This document shows, one piece after another, positions 54,740 through 63,992 of a DNA stretch of 64,000 nt. Every line of letters starts with the position of its first letter. The first letter of the stretch is position 1. Both the position numbers and the translations under genes were made by a program. The DNA comes from Opacimonas immobilis (GTDB lineage Bacteria > Pseudomonadota > Gammaproteobacteria > Enterobacterales > Alteromonadaceae): contig NZ_CP182485.1 of the NCBI RefSeq assembly GCF_048282545.1, positions 2,418,001-2,482,000 of the forward strand. Direction: 5' to 3'. The notes beneath the pieces are model-generated. The model saw only the letters and a program-made list of their open reading frames with translations. It searched no databases and was not told the DNA's origin.

Positions 54740-54875
54740 GTTAGCTTCCTTGTATAATCAAATGAATACATGCCAATTCATTCAATTTCAATGCCAAAGA
54801 TAAGCAATTGATTAGTATATGTTTTATATATAATCCTTGTTCATATTGACGATAATTTAGGGAAAATACTTAAAA

Positions 54876-55172
54876 ATGAGTGAAATTACCAAAATATGTC
54901 AGTCCCTTACGGATAAAGGGATCACGCCAACCGTTGGTCTAATCAAAGCGAAATTAACGCAAAAAACACCACTACCTGACATCATCTCAGGGTTAAAAGC
55001 CTTCCAAGCTAACCAACCTCATGAACCTGCATCAATAAAAGAGCCAAGTCTAGCTGATAGAGTGATGGAACTAGAAAAGCGTTGTGCAAACCAGCAAGAG
55101 CATATTCAAACATTACAAGAGCAAGTCGAATCCTTGCGTTTTATGGTTAAGCAACTGTCAAATAACCAATAA
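54876..55172 (+). CDS. Conserved hypothetical protein with C-terminal coiled coil
   Basis: The 98-residue product MSEITKICQSLTDKGITPTV has an N-terminal helical part (1-45) that resembles a small winged or KfrA-like DNA-binding fold, and a heptad coiled coil (about 60-95, VMELEKRCANQQEHIQTLQE). That suggests a dimeric DNA- or protein-binding factor; the similarity is only by eye. It overlaps the convergent syd 3' end by 26 bases. Confidence 0.65.
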   Translation: MSEITKICQSLTDKGITPTVGLIKAKLTQKTPLPDIISGLKAFQANQPHEPASIKEPSLADRVMELEKRCANQQEHIQTLQEQVESLRFMVKQLSNNQ

Positions 55173-55677
55173 ACTCTTGCAAGCTATTCGCGACGATTTG
55201 ATGTGGCGTTCGACCGACGTATTCAAAGACGACTTCACCAGATGACGGTATGATGGAAATCAATTCTTCGTCATCATCTGTTACCCCAATAAAAATGGTA
55301 TCGGGTTGTTTGAGTCTTCTTTTCATTAAGACGTGACCAATAATATTCTCTTGTAAGCGCGCAAAGTCTTCTTCATTCCATACTTGCAGTAGAGTCATCA
55401 CTCTACCATCAAAATTCACGGAGAGATGATCGGCATAATAAGCACAGTAAAAGCATTCTATGGTATCGGGAATTTGGATCTCTAAAGCGGTGCCGAGTTG
55501 CTTTAGGTTAGCAGATGCATCGCTCTGACGAGGGACTGGTTGCCACTTAACCCAAAGATCGTTTGTAATATTATCTGGGTCAACTAAACAAGGAGATGGC
55601 CACTGCGCGTCAAACTCCACCATGCATTCGTGCTGAGATTGATACTGTTTGATGAAATCTTGCCAGAAAACATTCAT
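55147..55677 (-). CDS. syd: SecY-interacting protein Syd
   Basis: Peripheral cytoplasmic protein that binds SecY and may check the integrity of the translocon. The 176-residue product has the acidic family pattern (FIKQYQSQHECMVEFDAQWP; PDTIECFYCAYYADHLSVNF; EDFARLQENIIGHVLMKRRL). It is divergent from queF across 36 bases, the same syd/queF pairing as in E. coli. Confidence 0.94.
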   Translation of the reverse strand: MNVFWQDFIKQYQSQHECMVEFDAQWPSPCLVDPDNITNDLWVKWQPVPRQSDASANLKQLGTALEIQIPDTIECFYCAYYADHLSVNFDGRVMTLLQVWNEEDFARLQENIIGHVLMKRRLKQPDTIFIGVTDDDEELISIIPSSGEVVFEYVGRTPHQIVANSLQEFIGYLTVA

Positions 55678-55713
55678 AATAATGTTTAAAATAAAGAATT
55701 ACTTACAAAAACT

Positions 55714-56565
55714 ATGACAGATAAATCACTTTATGCCAATTCACAAAGTATTAAGTCTTTGACTTTGGGCAATGCCGTAACGTATCAATCCCAGTATTCG
55801 CCTGAACTTTTACAGCCTGTGCCACGATTACTCAATCGTCAGCAAATCGGTATAAATGAACAAAATTTGCCCTTTACTGGCGAAGATATCTGGAACGGGT
55901 ACGAATTATCATGGCTCAACCCCAAAGGACTACCACAAGTCGCTGTAATGCGTTGTTTTGTGCCGGTGACGAGTCCTAATATTATTGAATCCAAGTCATT
56001 TAAACTTTACTTAAACAGCCTCAACCAAACCGTATTTAGTGATCATAGTTCGTTGTCTGCAACGTTACAAAAGGACTTAAGCCAATGTGCTGGCGAGTGC
56101 GTAAAAGTAGACATCATTCGTCCTGAGCAATTTTATAATGAGCAATTCATCATAACGGATTGGCAATGTATAGATGAACAAGACATTCAGATTAAAGAGT
56201 ACCAACCCAACCCTTCATTATTAAAAAATTCCAGTCATGAAGTTGTCACACGACAGCTCTATTCTAACTTACTGAAGTCGAACTGTTTGGTAACCAACCA
56301 ACCTGATTGGGCGACGGTATTTATCAAATATACTGGTCCCAAAATATGCTCTGAATCCCTGTTGAGGTATATAGTCTCATTTCGTGAACACAGCGAGTTT
56401 CACGAACAATGCGTTGAACGTATCTTTACCGACATTTTGCAGCAAACAGGGGTTTCTCAGTTAACCGTCTATGCAAGATACACCAGACGTGGTGGCTTGG
56501 ATATTAATCCGTTTCGCAGTAACTTTGAAACGTGTTACGGAGATTGGAGACTGCTCAGACAGTGA
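55714..56565 (+). CDS. queF: NADPH-dependent 7-cyano-7-deazaguanine reductase
   Basis: Reduces preQ0 to preQ1 in queuosine synthesis. The 283-residue product is the long, two-domain QueF: an N-terminal T-fold half, then a catalytic half with the thioimide-forming Cys in LKSNCLVTNQPDWA and substrate Glu in RYIVSFREHSEFHEQCVERI. Followed by ppnN 72 bases later. Confidence 0.96.
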   Translation: MTDKSLYANSQSIKSLTLGNAVTYQSQYSPELLQPVPRLLNRQQIGINEQNLPFTGEDIWNGYELSWLNPKGLPQVAVMRCFVPVTSPNIIESKSFKLYLNSLNQTVFSDHSSLSATLQKDLSQCAGECVKVDIIRPEQFYNEQFIITDWQCIDEQDIQIKEYQPNPSLLKNSSHEVVTRQLYSNLLKSNCLVTNQPDWATVFIKYTGPKICSESLLRYIVSFREHSEFHEQCVERIFTDILQQTGVSQLTVYARYTRRGGLDINPFRSNFETCYGDWRLLRQ

Positions 56566-56576
56566 GCGTTTGGGTC

Positions 56577-56606
56577 TTGACCTTTTTGAAGATAGACCGA
56601 TATATA
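56577..56606 (+). promoter_or_regulatory. Probable ppnN promoter
   Basis: TTGACC (56577-56582), 18-base spacer, TATATA (56601-56606). The -35 begins 12 bases after queF ends, so ppnN can be transcribed independently. Confidence 0.45.
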
Positions 56607-56637
56607 AAATATACGAACAACAGCAAGGACAAGCGTT

Positions 56638-58002
56638 TTGACCAAAAATCCAGTACAACTTAGCCCTGTCGGTTGGATGAGCCAATTATCACAAAATGAA
56701 ATGGCGCTCATTACCGACCATACCAATACCAAACATTATCAATTGTTCCGTAACTGTGTTTTAGCAGTGCTCAACAGCGGCGCCGAAACCGATGATATGA
56801 CCAGTATGCTCGACAAGCATCAATCATTTGCCATTGATCTCATTCGCCGTGAACGCGGAGTCAAAATTGAATTACTCAACCCTCCGCAAGAAGTGTTTGT
56901 CGACGGTAAATTAATTTCTGGTGTGCATGAACATGTATTTGCCGTGATGCGAGATTTGTTATACGTCGAGAGTATTTACCCGAATCACAGCACGGAATCA
57001 TGTAGCGGTTCGGCTGCAACCGATATGGTTTTTGATATGCTGCGCCATGCGAATGCACTTGAATATAACGATGGCATCAACACGGTAGTGTGTTGGGGTG
57101 GGCATTCAATTGGTCACACCGAGTATCGATATACCAAAGAGGTAGGCTATCAACTTGGTCTCAGAGGATTCGATATCTGCACAGGATGTGGACCCGGCGC
57201 AATGAAAGGGCCAATGAAAGGCGCCGCGATTGGACACGCCAAACAACGGATCAAAAATGGACGTTATGTGGGATTAACTGAGCCGAGTATTATTGCTGCT
57301 GAACCACCTAACGCCATTGTCAACAAACTTGTGATTCTACCAGATATTGAAAAACGCTTAGAAGCCTTTGTGCGTTTTGGTCATGCCATTGTGGTGTTCC
57401 CGGGTGGGGTCGGCACCGCAGAAGAGTTATTGTATTTATTAGGTATCTTGCTGCATTCTAAAAACCAATCGCAACAAGTGCCTTTGATCTTAACTGGGCC
57501 AAAAGAAACTTCAGATTATTTTGAAGCGATTAATGCCTTTGTAGCGGCGACATTAGGTATAGAAGCCACACAAAAATATAGAATTATCGTCGATGATGCA
57601 AAGGCGGTTGCACAACATATCAACAACCAACGTGAAGTCATTCGCAATCAACGTCTTCAGAACGGAGACGCGTTTAGTTTTAATTGGTCACTGCAAATTG
57701 AGCCTGAATTTCAAATTCCTTTCGTTCCGACACATGAAAACATGGCCAATTTACACCTACATCGAGACCAGTCTTCCGCTGATTTGGCTGCAAATTTACG
57801 CAAGGTGTTCTCAGGAATTGTCGCAGGTAACATCAAAGCTGATACCATCGCTCAAATTGCCGAAAAAGGAAAGTTCAAATTAACTGGCGACCCAGAACTT
57901 ATCACCATGGTCGAGCGGCTATTAGAACAGTTTATTGCTCAAGGTAGGATGAAGCTGCCCGGCAAGACTTATGAGCCGTGTTATGAAATAGTCAAAAATT
58001 AA
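56638..58002 (+). CDS. ppnN: Pyrimidine/purine nucleotide 5'-monophosphate nucleosidase PpnN (TTG start)
   Basis: LOG-family enzyme cleaving nucleoside monophosphates to base and ribose 5-phosphate, stimulated by (p)ppGpp in E. coli. The 454-residue product has the N-terminal YgdH region (HYQLFRNCVLAVLNSGAETD), the Rossmann core with CTGCGPGAMKGPMKGAAIGH, and the PGGVGTAEELLYLLGIL motif. TTG with AGGA eight bases upstream is the start; the first ATG would cut into the conserved LSPVGWMSQLS segment. Confidence 0.95.
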   Translation: MTKNPVQLSPVGWMSQLSQNEMALITDHTNTKHYQLFRNCVLAVLNSGAETDDMTSMLDKHQSFAIDLIRRERGVKIELLNPPQEVFVDGKLISGVHEHVFAVMRDLLYVESIYPNHSTESCSGSAATDMVFDMLRHANALEYNDGINTVVCWGGHSIGHTEYRYTKEVGYQLGLRGFDICTGCGPGAMKGPMKGAAIGHAKQRIKNGRYVGLTEPSIIAAEPPNAIVNKLVILPDIEKRLEAFVRFGHAIVVFPGGVGTAEELLYLLGILLHSKNQSQQVPLILTGPKETSDYFEAINAFVAATLGIEATQKYRIIVDDAKAVAQHINNQREVIRNQRLQNGDAFSFNWSLQIEPEFQIPFVPTHENMANLHLHRDQSSADLAANLRKVFSGIVAGNIKADTIAQIAEKGKFKLTGDPELITMVERLLEQFIAQGRMKLPGKTYEPCYEIVKN

Positions 58003-58049
58003 GTAAATTCAATACAACTATAGTCCACATTTATTTATTTTAGTAGAGA

Positions 58050-58077
58050 TTGGCATGTGGCTAAGTTAAAATATTAA
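58050..58077 (+). promoter_or_regulatory. Possible icd promoter
   Basis: TTGGCA (58050-58055), 16-base spacer, TATTAA (58072-58077), about 40 bases before the ATG at 58116. Confidence 0.4.
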
Positions 58078-58115
58078 AAATTAACGACACATCCATTTCT
58101 ATCAAAGGAATTTTC

Positions 58116-59123
58116 ATGACACAACAACGAATTACCGTCATTCGTGGAGACGGTATTGGACCGGATATTATTGATTCAGCCATCCAAATTTTGGACAAGG
58201 TCGGCTGTAATTTTGCCTATGACTACGCCGATGCAGGTCTGATGGCATTAGAGAACCACGGTGAATTACTTCCTCAAGAAACCCTAGATTTGATTGCAAA
58301 GAACAAAGTTGCATTGAAAGGCCCTCTAACGACACCGGTTGGTGAAGGCTTTACTTCAATCAACGTAAGCTTGCGCAAACAGTTCCAATTGTATGCTAAC
58401 GTTCGTCCTGTGTTGTCTTTCAAAGGCACCAAAGCACGTTATGATGATATCGACATCATTACGGTTCGCGAAAATACTCAAGGCATGTATTCAGGCCTAG
58501 GTCAAATCGTATCAGACGACGGCACTGAAGCGGAAGCAAAAAGTAAAATCACTCGTGATGGCGCAGAAAAAATCGTTACCTTCGCTTACGAATTAGCGCG
58601 TCGTGAAGGCCGTAAAAAAGTGACCGCCGTTCACAAAGCAAACATTTTAAAATCGACTTCAGGACTATTTTTAAAAGTCGCACGAGAAGTAGGCGAACGT
58701 TATCCAGATATCGAATCTGCTGAGATGATTGTCGATAACACTTGTATGCAACTGGTGATGAACCCTGGTCAGTTTGATGTAATTGTTACGACTAACTTGT
58801 TTGGTGATATATTGTCTGACTTATGTGCTGGCCTTGTCGGTGGTTTAGGCATGGCACCTGGTGCAAACATCGGTGAAGAATCAGCTATTTTTGAAGCAGT
58901 TCACGGCTCAGCGCCTGATATCGCTGGCATGAACCTCGCTAACCCAACGTCAGTTATCCTTGCATCAATCCAGATGCTTGAATACTTAGAAATGGGCGAC
59001 AAAGCAGAAAAAATCCGTGCCGCATTAAAAGACGTCATCGAATCTGGTGATCGCACAACTCGCGACCTTGGTGGCGAACACGGCACCACAGACTTTACTC
59101 AAGCAGTACTTGAACGTCTATAA
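58116..59123 (+). CDS. icd: Isocitrate dehydrogenase, NAD-dependent type
   Basis: Oxidative decarboxylation of isocitrate to 2-oxoglutarate. The 335-residue product is the short form related to the NAD-linked and mitochondrial subunits, not the 416-residue NADP enzyme of E. coli. The isocitrate loop is TSINVSLRKQFQLYANVRP. In the cofactor loop EAVHGSAPDIAG, Asp-Ile replace the Lys-Tyr that bind the NADP 2'-phosphate, which indicates NAD. Monocistronic with a strong terminator. Confidence 0.92.
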   Translation: MTQQRITVIRGDGIGPDIIDSAIQILDKVGCNFAYDYADAGLMALENHGELLPQETLDLIAKNKVALKGPLTTPVGEGFTSINVSLRKQFQLYANVRPVLSFKGTKARYDDIDIITVRENTQGMYSGLGQIVSDDGTEAEAKSKITRDGAEKIVTFAYELARREGRKKVTAVHKANILKSTSGLFLKVAREVGERYPDIESAEMIVDNTCMQLVMNPGQFDVIVTTNLFGDILSDLCAGLVGGLGMAPGANIGEESAIFEAVHGSAPDIAGMNLANPTSVILASIQMLEYLEMGDKAEKIRAALKDVIESGDRTTRDLGGEHGTTDFTQAVLERL

Positions 59124-59138
59124 TAGAACCAAAAGCTT

Positions 59139-59172
59139 AAACCGGATTGAGGCGACTTAATCCGGTTTTTTT
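59139..59172 (+). terminator. Rho-independent terminator of icd
   Basis: AAACCGGATT / AATCCGGTTT, a 10-bp perfect stem with a ten-base loop followed by TTTT. It starts 15 bases after the stop. Confidence 0.9.
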
Positions 59173-59313
59173 ATGGCTGTTCAAAAGTATGGATTTTCAT
59201 TCGAAACACTAAAACTGGCCAATCTCTCGCAACGAGTTCGCTACACTTGTCATTACTTAGCAAAACGCTAAGCAACATGAATATTAATTTATTGAAATAC
59301 AAGGTATCGAATC

Positions 59314-59628
59314 ATGAAAAACATCCTACTTTTTGCTCTTTTACTGTCTCAAATTTGCCTATCAACCAATCTGTTGGCTGAGACGGTTACCGTGCAGGGA
59401 ACACAATCTATTAGTCAAGACATCAACGTAGTGCAACACCTCAATATCAATACAGCAAGTGTCACCGAACTCACGGCTTTACCAGGTATAGGGGTTAAGA
59501 AAGCCCAAGCCATTGTGGCGCATCGCACAGATCACGGTGAGTTTTTGAAAAAAGAAGATTTGACTGAAGTAAAAGGTATTAGCCGAAAGCTACTTGCCAA
59601 AATCGAATCGCGTATCCGCGTGCAGTAA
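59314..59628 (+). CDS. ComEA-like helix-hairpin-helix protein
   Basis: Secreted DNA-binding protein related to ComEA and YbaV. The 104-residue product has a signal peptide (MKNILLFALLLSQICLSTNL, cleavage near LLA) and two helix-hairpin-helix motifs (LNINTASVTELTALPGIGVK; GEFLKKEDLTEVKGISRKLL). In competent relatives ComEA pulls DNA into the periplasm; no other competence genes are nearby, so the role is uncertain. Confidence 0.88.
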   Translation: MKNILLFALLLSQICLSTNLLAETVTVQGTQSISQDINVVQHLNINTASVTELTALPGIGVKKAQAIVAHRTDHGEFLKKEDLTEVKGISRKLLAKIESRIRVQ

Positions 59629-59661
59629 AAAAGCGCCAGTATCACCTCTGATATGGCGCTT
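59626..59661 (-). terminator. Rho-independent terminator of ugd-galU
   Basis: AAGCGCCA / TGGCGCTT with inner TATC/GATA pairing (one bulge), followed on the minus strand by six T. It overlaps the stop codon of the convergent ComEA-like gene. Confidence 0.8.
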
Positions 59662-59681
59662 AAATCGGTTAGGTTAGCGTT

Positions 59682-60575
59682 TTAGCCGTTTTTACTGGCT
59701 AAATATTCTTTGAATGCTGGACCTATTTCTGGATGACGTAAGGCAAAATCCACATTGGCTTTCATATAACCAATCTTAGAACCGCAATCGTGACTCTTGC
59801 CTTTCATGTAATAGGCGTCAACTTGTTCTACATTCATCAAAGACGCAATGGCATCGGTAAGCTGGACTTCACCGCCGGCACCAGGAGGAGTGAACTCCAG
59901 TAACTCCCAGATCTTTTCAGACAAAACGTAACGACCGACAACGGCTAGATTTGAAGGAGCCTCATCCATCGCTGGTTTTTCAACCGTTGCATGGATTTTC
60001 GCTGATTGACCGGCAGTAATTTGTGCGCCGTCTAAATCGACTACACCAAATTTACTCACGTCCTCTTCTGGTACTTCTTCGACCATAACTTGAGACACGC
60101 GACTAGTATTAAAGCGCGAAACCATTTCGGCAAGGTTATCTTTTTTAAGGTTACTCGCCGCATCATCCATGATCACATCAGGTAGTACCACAGCAAATGG
60201 GTTGTCGCCAACGACAGGGTGAGCACACATAATGGCATGTCCTAAACCATTTGCAACCCCTTGACGCACGTGCATGATGGTGACGTCTTTAGGCACAATG
60301 GCTTGTACATCCTCTAATAGCTGACGCTTAACCCGTTTCTCAAGCGTGGCTTCAAGCTCAAATGACGTATCAAAATGATTTTCGATAGAATTTTTAGAGG
60401 CGTGCGTGACTAAGACAATCTCGCGAATACCCGCCGCAACACATTCATTGACCACGTATTGAATAAGTGGCTTGTCCACGACTGGAAGCATTTCTTTAGG
60501 GATTGCCTTGGTGGCAGGTAGCATTCGAGTACCTAAACCGGCAACGGGAATGACGGCTTTTTTAACTTGACTCAT
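59682..60575 (-). CDS. galU: UTP--glucose-1-phosphate uridylyltransferase
   Basis: Makes UDP-glucose for surface polysaccharides. The 297-residue product has the nucleotide-binding signature VAGLGTRMLPATKAIPKEML, GLGHAIMCAHPVVGDNPFAV and the C-terminal KGKSHDCGSKIGYMKANVDF. It lies four bases after ugd, whose enzyme uses its product. Confidence 0.97.
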   Translation of the reverse strand: MSQVKKAVIPVAGLGTRMLPATKAIPKEMLPVVDKPLIQYVVNECVAAGIREIVLVTHASKNSIENHFDTSFELEATLEKRVKRQLLEDVQAIVPKDVTIMHVRQGVANGLGHAIMCAHPVVGDNPFAVVLPDVIMDDAASNLKKDNLAEMVSRFNTSRVSQVMVEEVPEEDVSKFGVVDLDGAQITAGQSAKIHATVEKPAMDEAPSNLAVVGRYVLSEKIWELLEFTPPGAGGEVQLTDAIASLMNVEQVDAYYMKGKSHDCGSKIGYMKANVDFALRHPEIGPAFKEYLASKNG

Positions 60576-60579
60576 TGAT

Positions 60580-61920
60580 TTAATATCCTTTTACTGAAAG
60601 ACCACGTCCAATACCATAGTACGCAAGATCATATTCCGACACAATACTCGGTTCATAGATATTTCGACCATCGAAGATGGCCTTGTCTGTCAGAGTGTTT
60701 GCTAAGAAATCAAAATCAGGCGCTCTGAAGGCTTGCCATTCGGTACAGACAACCAGTGCATCCGCACCGGTCACCGCCGCTTCTTTGGTGCCCATCAGCC
60801 TGAAGTCAGCACGATGTCCATATATTCTCTGGGCTTCATCCATCGCTTCCGGATCATACGCTTGCACGGTTGCACCGGCATCCCATAGTTTTTCCACTAA
60901 TACACGTGCGGATGCCTCACGCATATCATCAGTATTAGGTTTAAATGCCAATCCCCAAAGAGCAATGGTTTTACCACTTAAATTCCCATTAAAATGGGTC
61001 ATTAAATAATCAAACAATTTGGCTTTTTGATTTTGATTTACTTGCTCAACGGCTTCTAATACTTTGGCTTGATGACCGATGGCATTAGCAGAGCGAATAA
61101 GAGCTTGTACATCCTTAGGAAAACATGACCCTCCGTAACCGCAACCAGGATAGATGAATTGATACCCGATACGAGGATCTGAACCGATGCCTTTGCGCAC
61201 ATTTTCGATGTCAGCTCCGAACTTTTCGGCTAAGTTCGCCATTTCATTCATAAACGAAATCTTAGTGGCTAGCATACAGTTAGCTGCATATTTGGTTAAC
61301 TCTGCACTGCGAATGTCCATTTTGATGACGCGGTCATTATTGCGATTAAAAGGGTAATACAACTCGCGAAGTTTTTTCTCAGCAAAATCAGAGTCGGTGC
61401 CAATAATGATCCGGTCCGGTCGCATACAGTCATTCACGGCAGCGCCTTCTTTGAGAAACTCTGGATTAGACACGACATCATAAGTGAGGTCTTTTTGTAG
61501 GTCGCGTAACGTGGTAGCGACTTGCTCTTTGACTTTATCGGCAGTACCGACCGGCACCGTCGATTTATTGATAATGATGGTGTGTTTATCCATATAAGTT
61601 GCGATGGTTTCAGACACTTTAAGAACATACTGTAGATCAGCTGAGCCATCTTCGTCAGGTGGCGTACCCACTGCAATAAAAATCAGGTTGCCATGCGCAA
61701 CACCCGCTGCGGCGTCGGTAGTGAAATCAAGTCGCTCGGCTTCGTAATTAGCGGTAACAAGTGGGGTGAGACCGGGCTCATAAATTGGAATGATGCCTTC
61801 TTTGAGGGCCTCTACTTTGTGTTGGTTGACATCAACACACAAAACATCATGGCCGACATCTGCGAGGACTGCGGCTTGGACTAGTCCCACATAACCAATA
61901 CCAAATACGGTAACTTTCAT
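60580..61920 (-). CDS. ugd: UDP-glucose 6-dehydrogenase
   Basis: Oxidises UDP-glucose to UDP-glucuronate. From MKVTVFGIGYVGLVQAAVLA (446 residues) it has the Rossmann NAD loop, FIAVGTPPDEDGSADLQYVL, and the catalytic Cys in PGCGYGGSCFPKDVQALI. AAGGA five bases upstream fixes this start; two further in-frame ATGs upstream (61926, 61944) are too close to or precede it. Operon with galU. Confidence 0.97.
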   Translation of the reverse strand: MKVTVFGIGYVGLVQAAVLADVGHDVLCVDVNQHKVEALKEGIIPIYEPGLTPLVTANYEAERLDFTTDAAAGVAHGNLIFIAVGTPPDEDGSADLQYVLKVSETIATYMDKHTIIINKSTVPVGTADKVKEQVATTLRDLQKDLTYDVVSNPEFLKEGAAVNDCMRPDRIIIGTDSDFAEKKLRELYYPFNRNNDRVIKMDIRSAELTKYAANCMLATKISFMNEMANLAEKFGADIENVRKGIGSDPRIGYQFIYPGCGYGGSCFPKDVQALIRSANAIGHQAKVLEAVEQVNQNQKAKLFDYLMTHFNGNLSGKTIALWGLAFKPNTDDMREASARVLVEKLWDAGATVQAYDPEAMDEAQRIYGHRADFRLMGTKEAAVTGADALVVCTEWQAFRAPDFDFLANTLTDKAIFDGRNIYEPSIVSEYDLAYYGIGRGLSVKGY

Positions 61921-62097
61921 ACTCATCCTTAAATCTAAATCCAATAACTTTTGTTATCGGCACATTTCCATCAATTTAAAGACAGTCTGGTTTCACAATT
62001 ATGAAAGAAAAAAGACAGAACAATTAAACCTACCATCAAATAGCAGTTTCCCCTATTATATGCATTGATTTTTCATGTCATATAAGAAGGTATAAGA

Positions 62098-63621
62098 ATG
62101 ACAACAAAAAACCTCGACAAATCTCTCGACACCGGCTTCTTTGGCCATCCTATGGGTTTGCAAACCCTGTTTATGACAGAAATGTGGGAACGTATGTCCT
62201 ACTATGGGATGCGCGCATTACTGGTCTTATATATGACGGCTTCTTTGCAAGAAGGCGGCTTAGGTATTACCGTTGCCATGGCAGGTGCTATTTACGGCCT
62301 GTATACAGGTGCTGTATATTTTATGGGATTACCTGGAGGCTGGTTAGCTGACCGCCTCATTGGTGGACAAAAAGCCGTATGGTATGGCGGTATTATTATC
62401 ATGCTCGGCCATATTATTTTGGCCATTCCTGCCGCAAGTTCATTTTACATAGGGTTGACCTTTGTTGTGGTCGGAACCGGTTTACTCAAGCCGAATATCG
62501 GTGCAATCGTTGGGCAGCTGTATAGCGCCCAAGATCGCCGTCGTGACTCAGGATATACCTTGTATTATATGGGTATTAATATTGGGGCCGTGATTGGTTA
62601 CACTGTGTGCGGTTACCTACAAGTCGAATTCAGTTATCATCACGCATTTGGTGCAGCTGCCGTGGGTATGTTTATTGGTTTAGTGCAATATAAGCTTACT
62701 CTAAAAAATCTTGGCTCTGTCGCTGCAGCTCCTATCCAACCACTTACACCAAGTGCGCAACGCAACACCTATGGGGCAATCATGGCATTCTTAATTATCG
62801 TCGCGGTTGTCACTGCCATGGCGATGTCTGGTGCAATTGTGATTGACCCAGTTCCGGTGGCCAAATCGGTTGCTGTGATATTTTGTCTGATCTTTTTGGG
62901 CTACTTTGGTGCGATTTATTTTGGTGGAAACCTGACCCCGAATGAGAAAAAAGGCATGAATGCATTGTTCTTAATTTGTATCGCATCGGCCTGTTTCTGG
63001 TCTGGTTTCGAACAAGCGGGTTCATCTTTGAACTTATTTGGTCGGGATTATACTGATCGTATGTTGGGCGATTTTGAAATTCCAACGGCCTGGTTCCAGT
63101 CTGCCAACTCGTTTTTCATCATTATTCTGTCACCTTTCTTTGCGGCATTATGGATAAATCTTGCCAAGCGCATGATCACGCCAAGCTATACCGTCAAATG
63201 TGCGATTGGTTTAATCATTATGGCCTCTGGTTTTATTGTGATGTTCTTTGCCTCACAATACGCAGCAGCGGGTCTTAAAGTAGCGCCATATTGGTTAGTG
63301 GCAACGTATTTCTTGCACACGGTAGGTGAGCTCTGTTTGAGCCCAGTCGCATTATCCGCTGTATCAAAACTCTCTCCTCAACGTTTCTTGGGACAAATGA
63401 TGGGCGTATTTGTTTTGACTTACTCAATTGGTAATGTGATTGCAGGTCTTTTATCAGGTAATTTTGATCCTAATAATGTCGAGCAAATGCCGAATCTGTA
63501 CTTACAAATTTCACTGTTTGGCATCGGCGTCGGCATTATTTTGGTACTCTTAGCATTCAAATCAAAGCTATGGGAACAAGCTGCTGAGGCGGAAGCAGAA
63601 GCCAACGCCCAAAAGGCCTAA
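62098..63621 (+). CDS. POT-family proton-dependent oligopeptide transporter
   Basis: Inner-membrane MFS symporter importing di- and tripeptides with protons. The 507-residue product has about 14 hydrophobic helices, the proton-coupling ExxER motif in MTEMWERMSYYGMRALLVLY, and POT signatures GLPGGWLADRLIGGQKAV and GTGLLKPNIGAIVGQLY. Resembles DtpA/DtpB; the exact paralogue is not determined. GAAGG precedes the ATG. Confidence 0.93.
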   Translation: MTTKNLDKSLDTGFFGHPMGLQTLFMTEMWERMSYYGMRALLVLYMTASLQEGGLGITVAMAGAIYGLYTGAVYFMGLPGGWLADRLIGGQKAVWYGGIIIMLGHIILAIPAASSFYIGLTFVVVGTGLLKPNIGAIVGQLYSAQDRRRDSGYTLYYMGINIGAVIGYTVCGYLQVEFSYHHAFGAAAVGMFIGLVQYKLTLKNLGSVAAAPIQPLTPSAQRNTYGAIMAFLIIVAVVTAMAMSGAIVIDPVPVAKSVAVIFCLIFLGYFGAIYFGGNLTPNEKKGMNALFLICIASACFWSGFEQAGSSLNLFGRDYTDRMLGDFEIPTAWFQSANSFFIIILSPFFAALWINLAKRMITPSYTVKCAIGLIIMASGFIVMFFASQYAAAGLKVAPYWLVATYFLHTVGELCLSPVALSAVSKLSPQRFLGQMMGVFVLTYSIGNVIAGLLSGNFDPNNVEQMPNLYLQISLFGIGVGIILVLLAFKSKLWEQAAEAEAEANAQKA

Positions 63622-63633
63622 GTTAATATTTTT

Positions 63634-63933
63634 ATGATGAAATTTTATTTTTCAACACAATCCATCGACAGTCTGCGTCAGTATCCACTGACGCAGCGCA
63701 TGGCTTATCTCGATGAAGCCGCAAAAAAAATGACAATACCCGAGAAAACTTTATTAAATGTACTAAAGTTAATTGTGATAGTCCCCGTTTTCATTTTGCT
63801 GTTACGCGTTGTGAACGATTGGACATCACTTTTATGGGCGGGATTGGTTTTGCTACTTTATCCTCTGCTCGTTCGGCCGATACAACATTCAATGAGTGTA
63901 AAATACCTACCTAAGGTGTTGCCCAAAGAGTAG
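63634..63933 (+). CDS. Small membrane protein (DUF6170-like)
   Basis: The 99-residue product has a soluble N-terminus (about 1-40, MMKFYFSTQSIDSLRQYPLT) and two hydrophobic helices (KLIVIVPVFILLLRVVNDW and SLLWAGLVLLLYPLLVRPI). It lies 12 bases after the POT transporter gene and may be co-transcribed. The family name is from memory and uncertain; function unknown. Confidence 0.65.
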   Translation: MMKFYFSTQSIDSLRQYPLTQRMAYLDEAAKKMTIPEKTLLNVLKLIVIVPVFILLLRVVNDWTSLLWAGLVLLLYPLLVRPIQHSMSVKYLPKVLPKE

Positions 63934-63992
63934 ACAGGGTGGCATAGGATGTTCCTTAGGTAGTCTTTTGACAACCAAACAAGGAAGTACCT

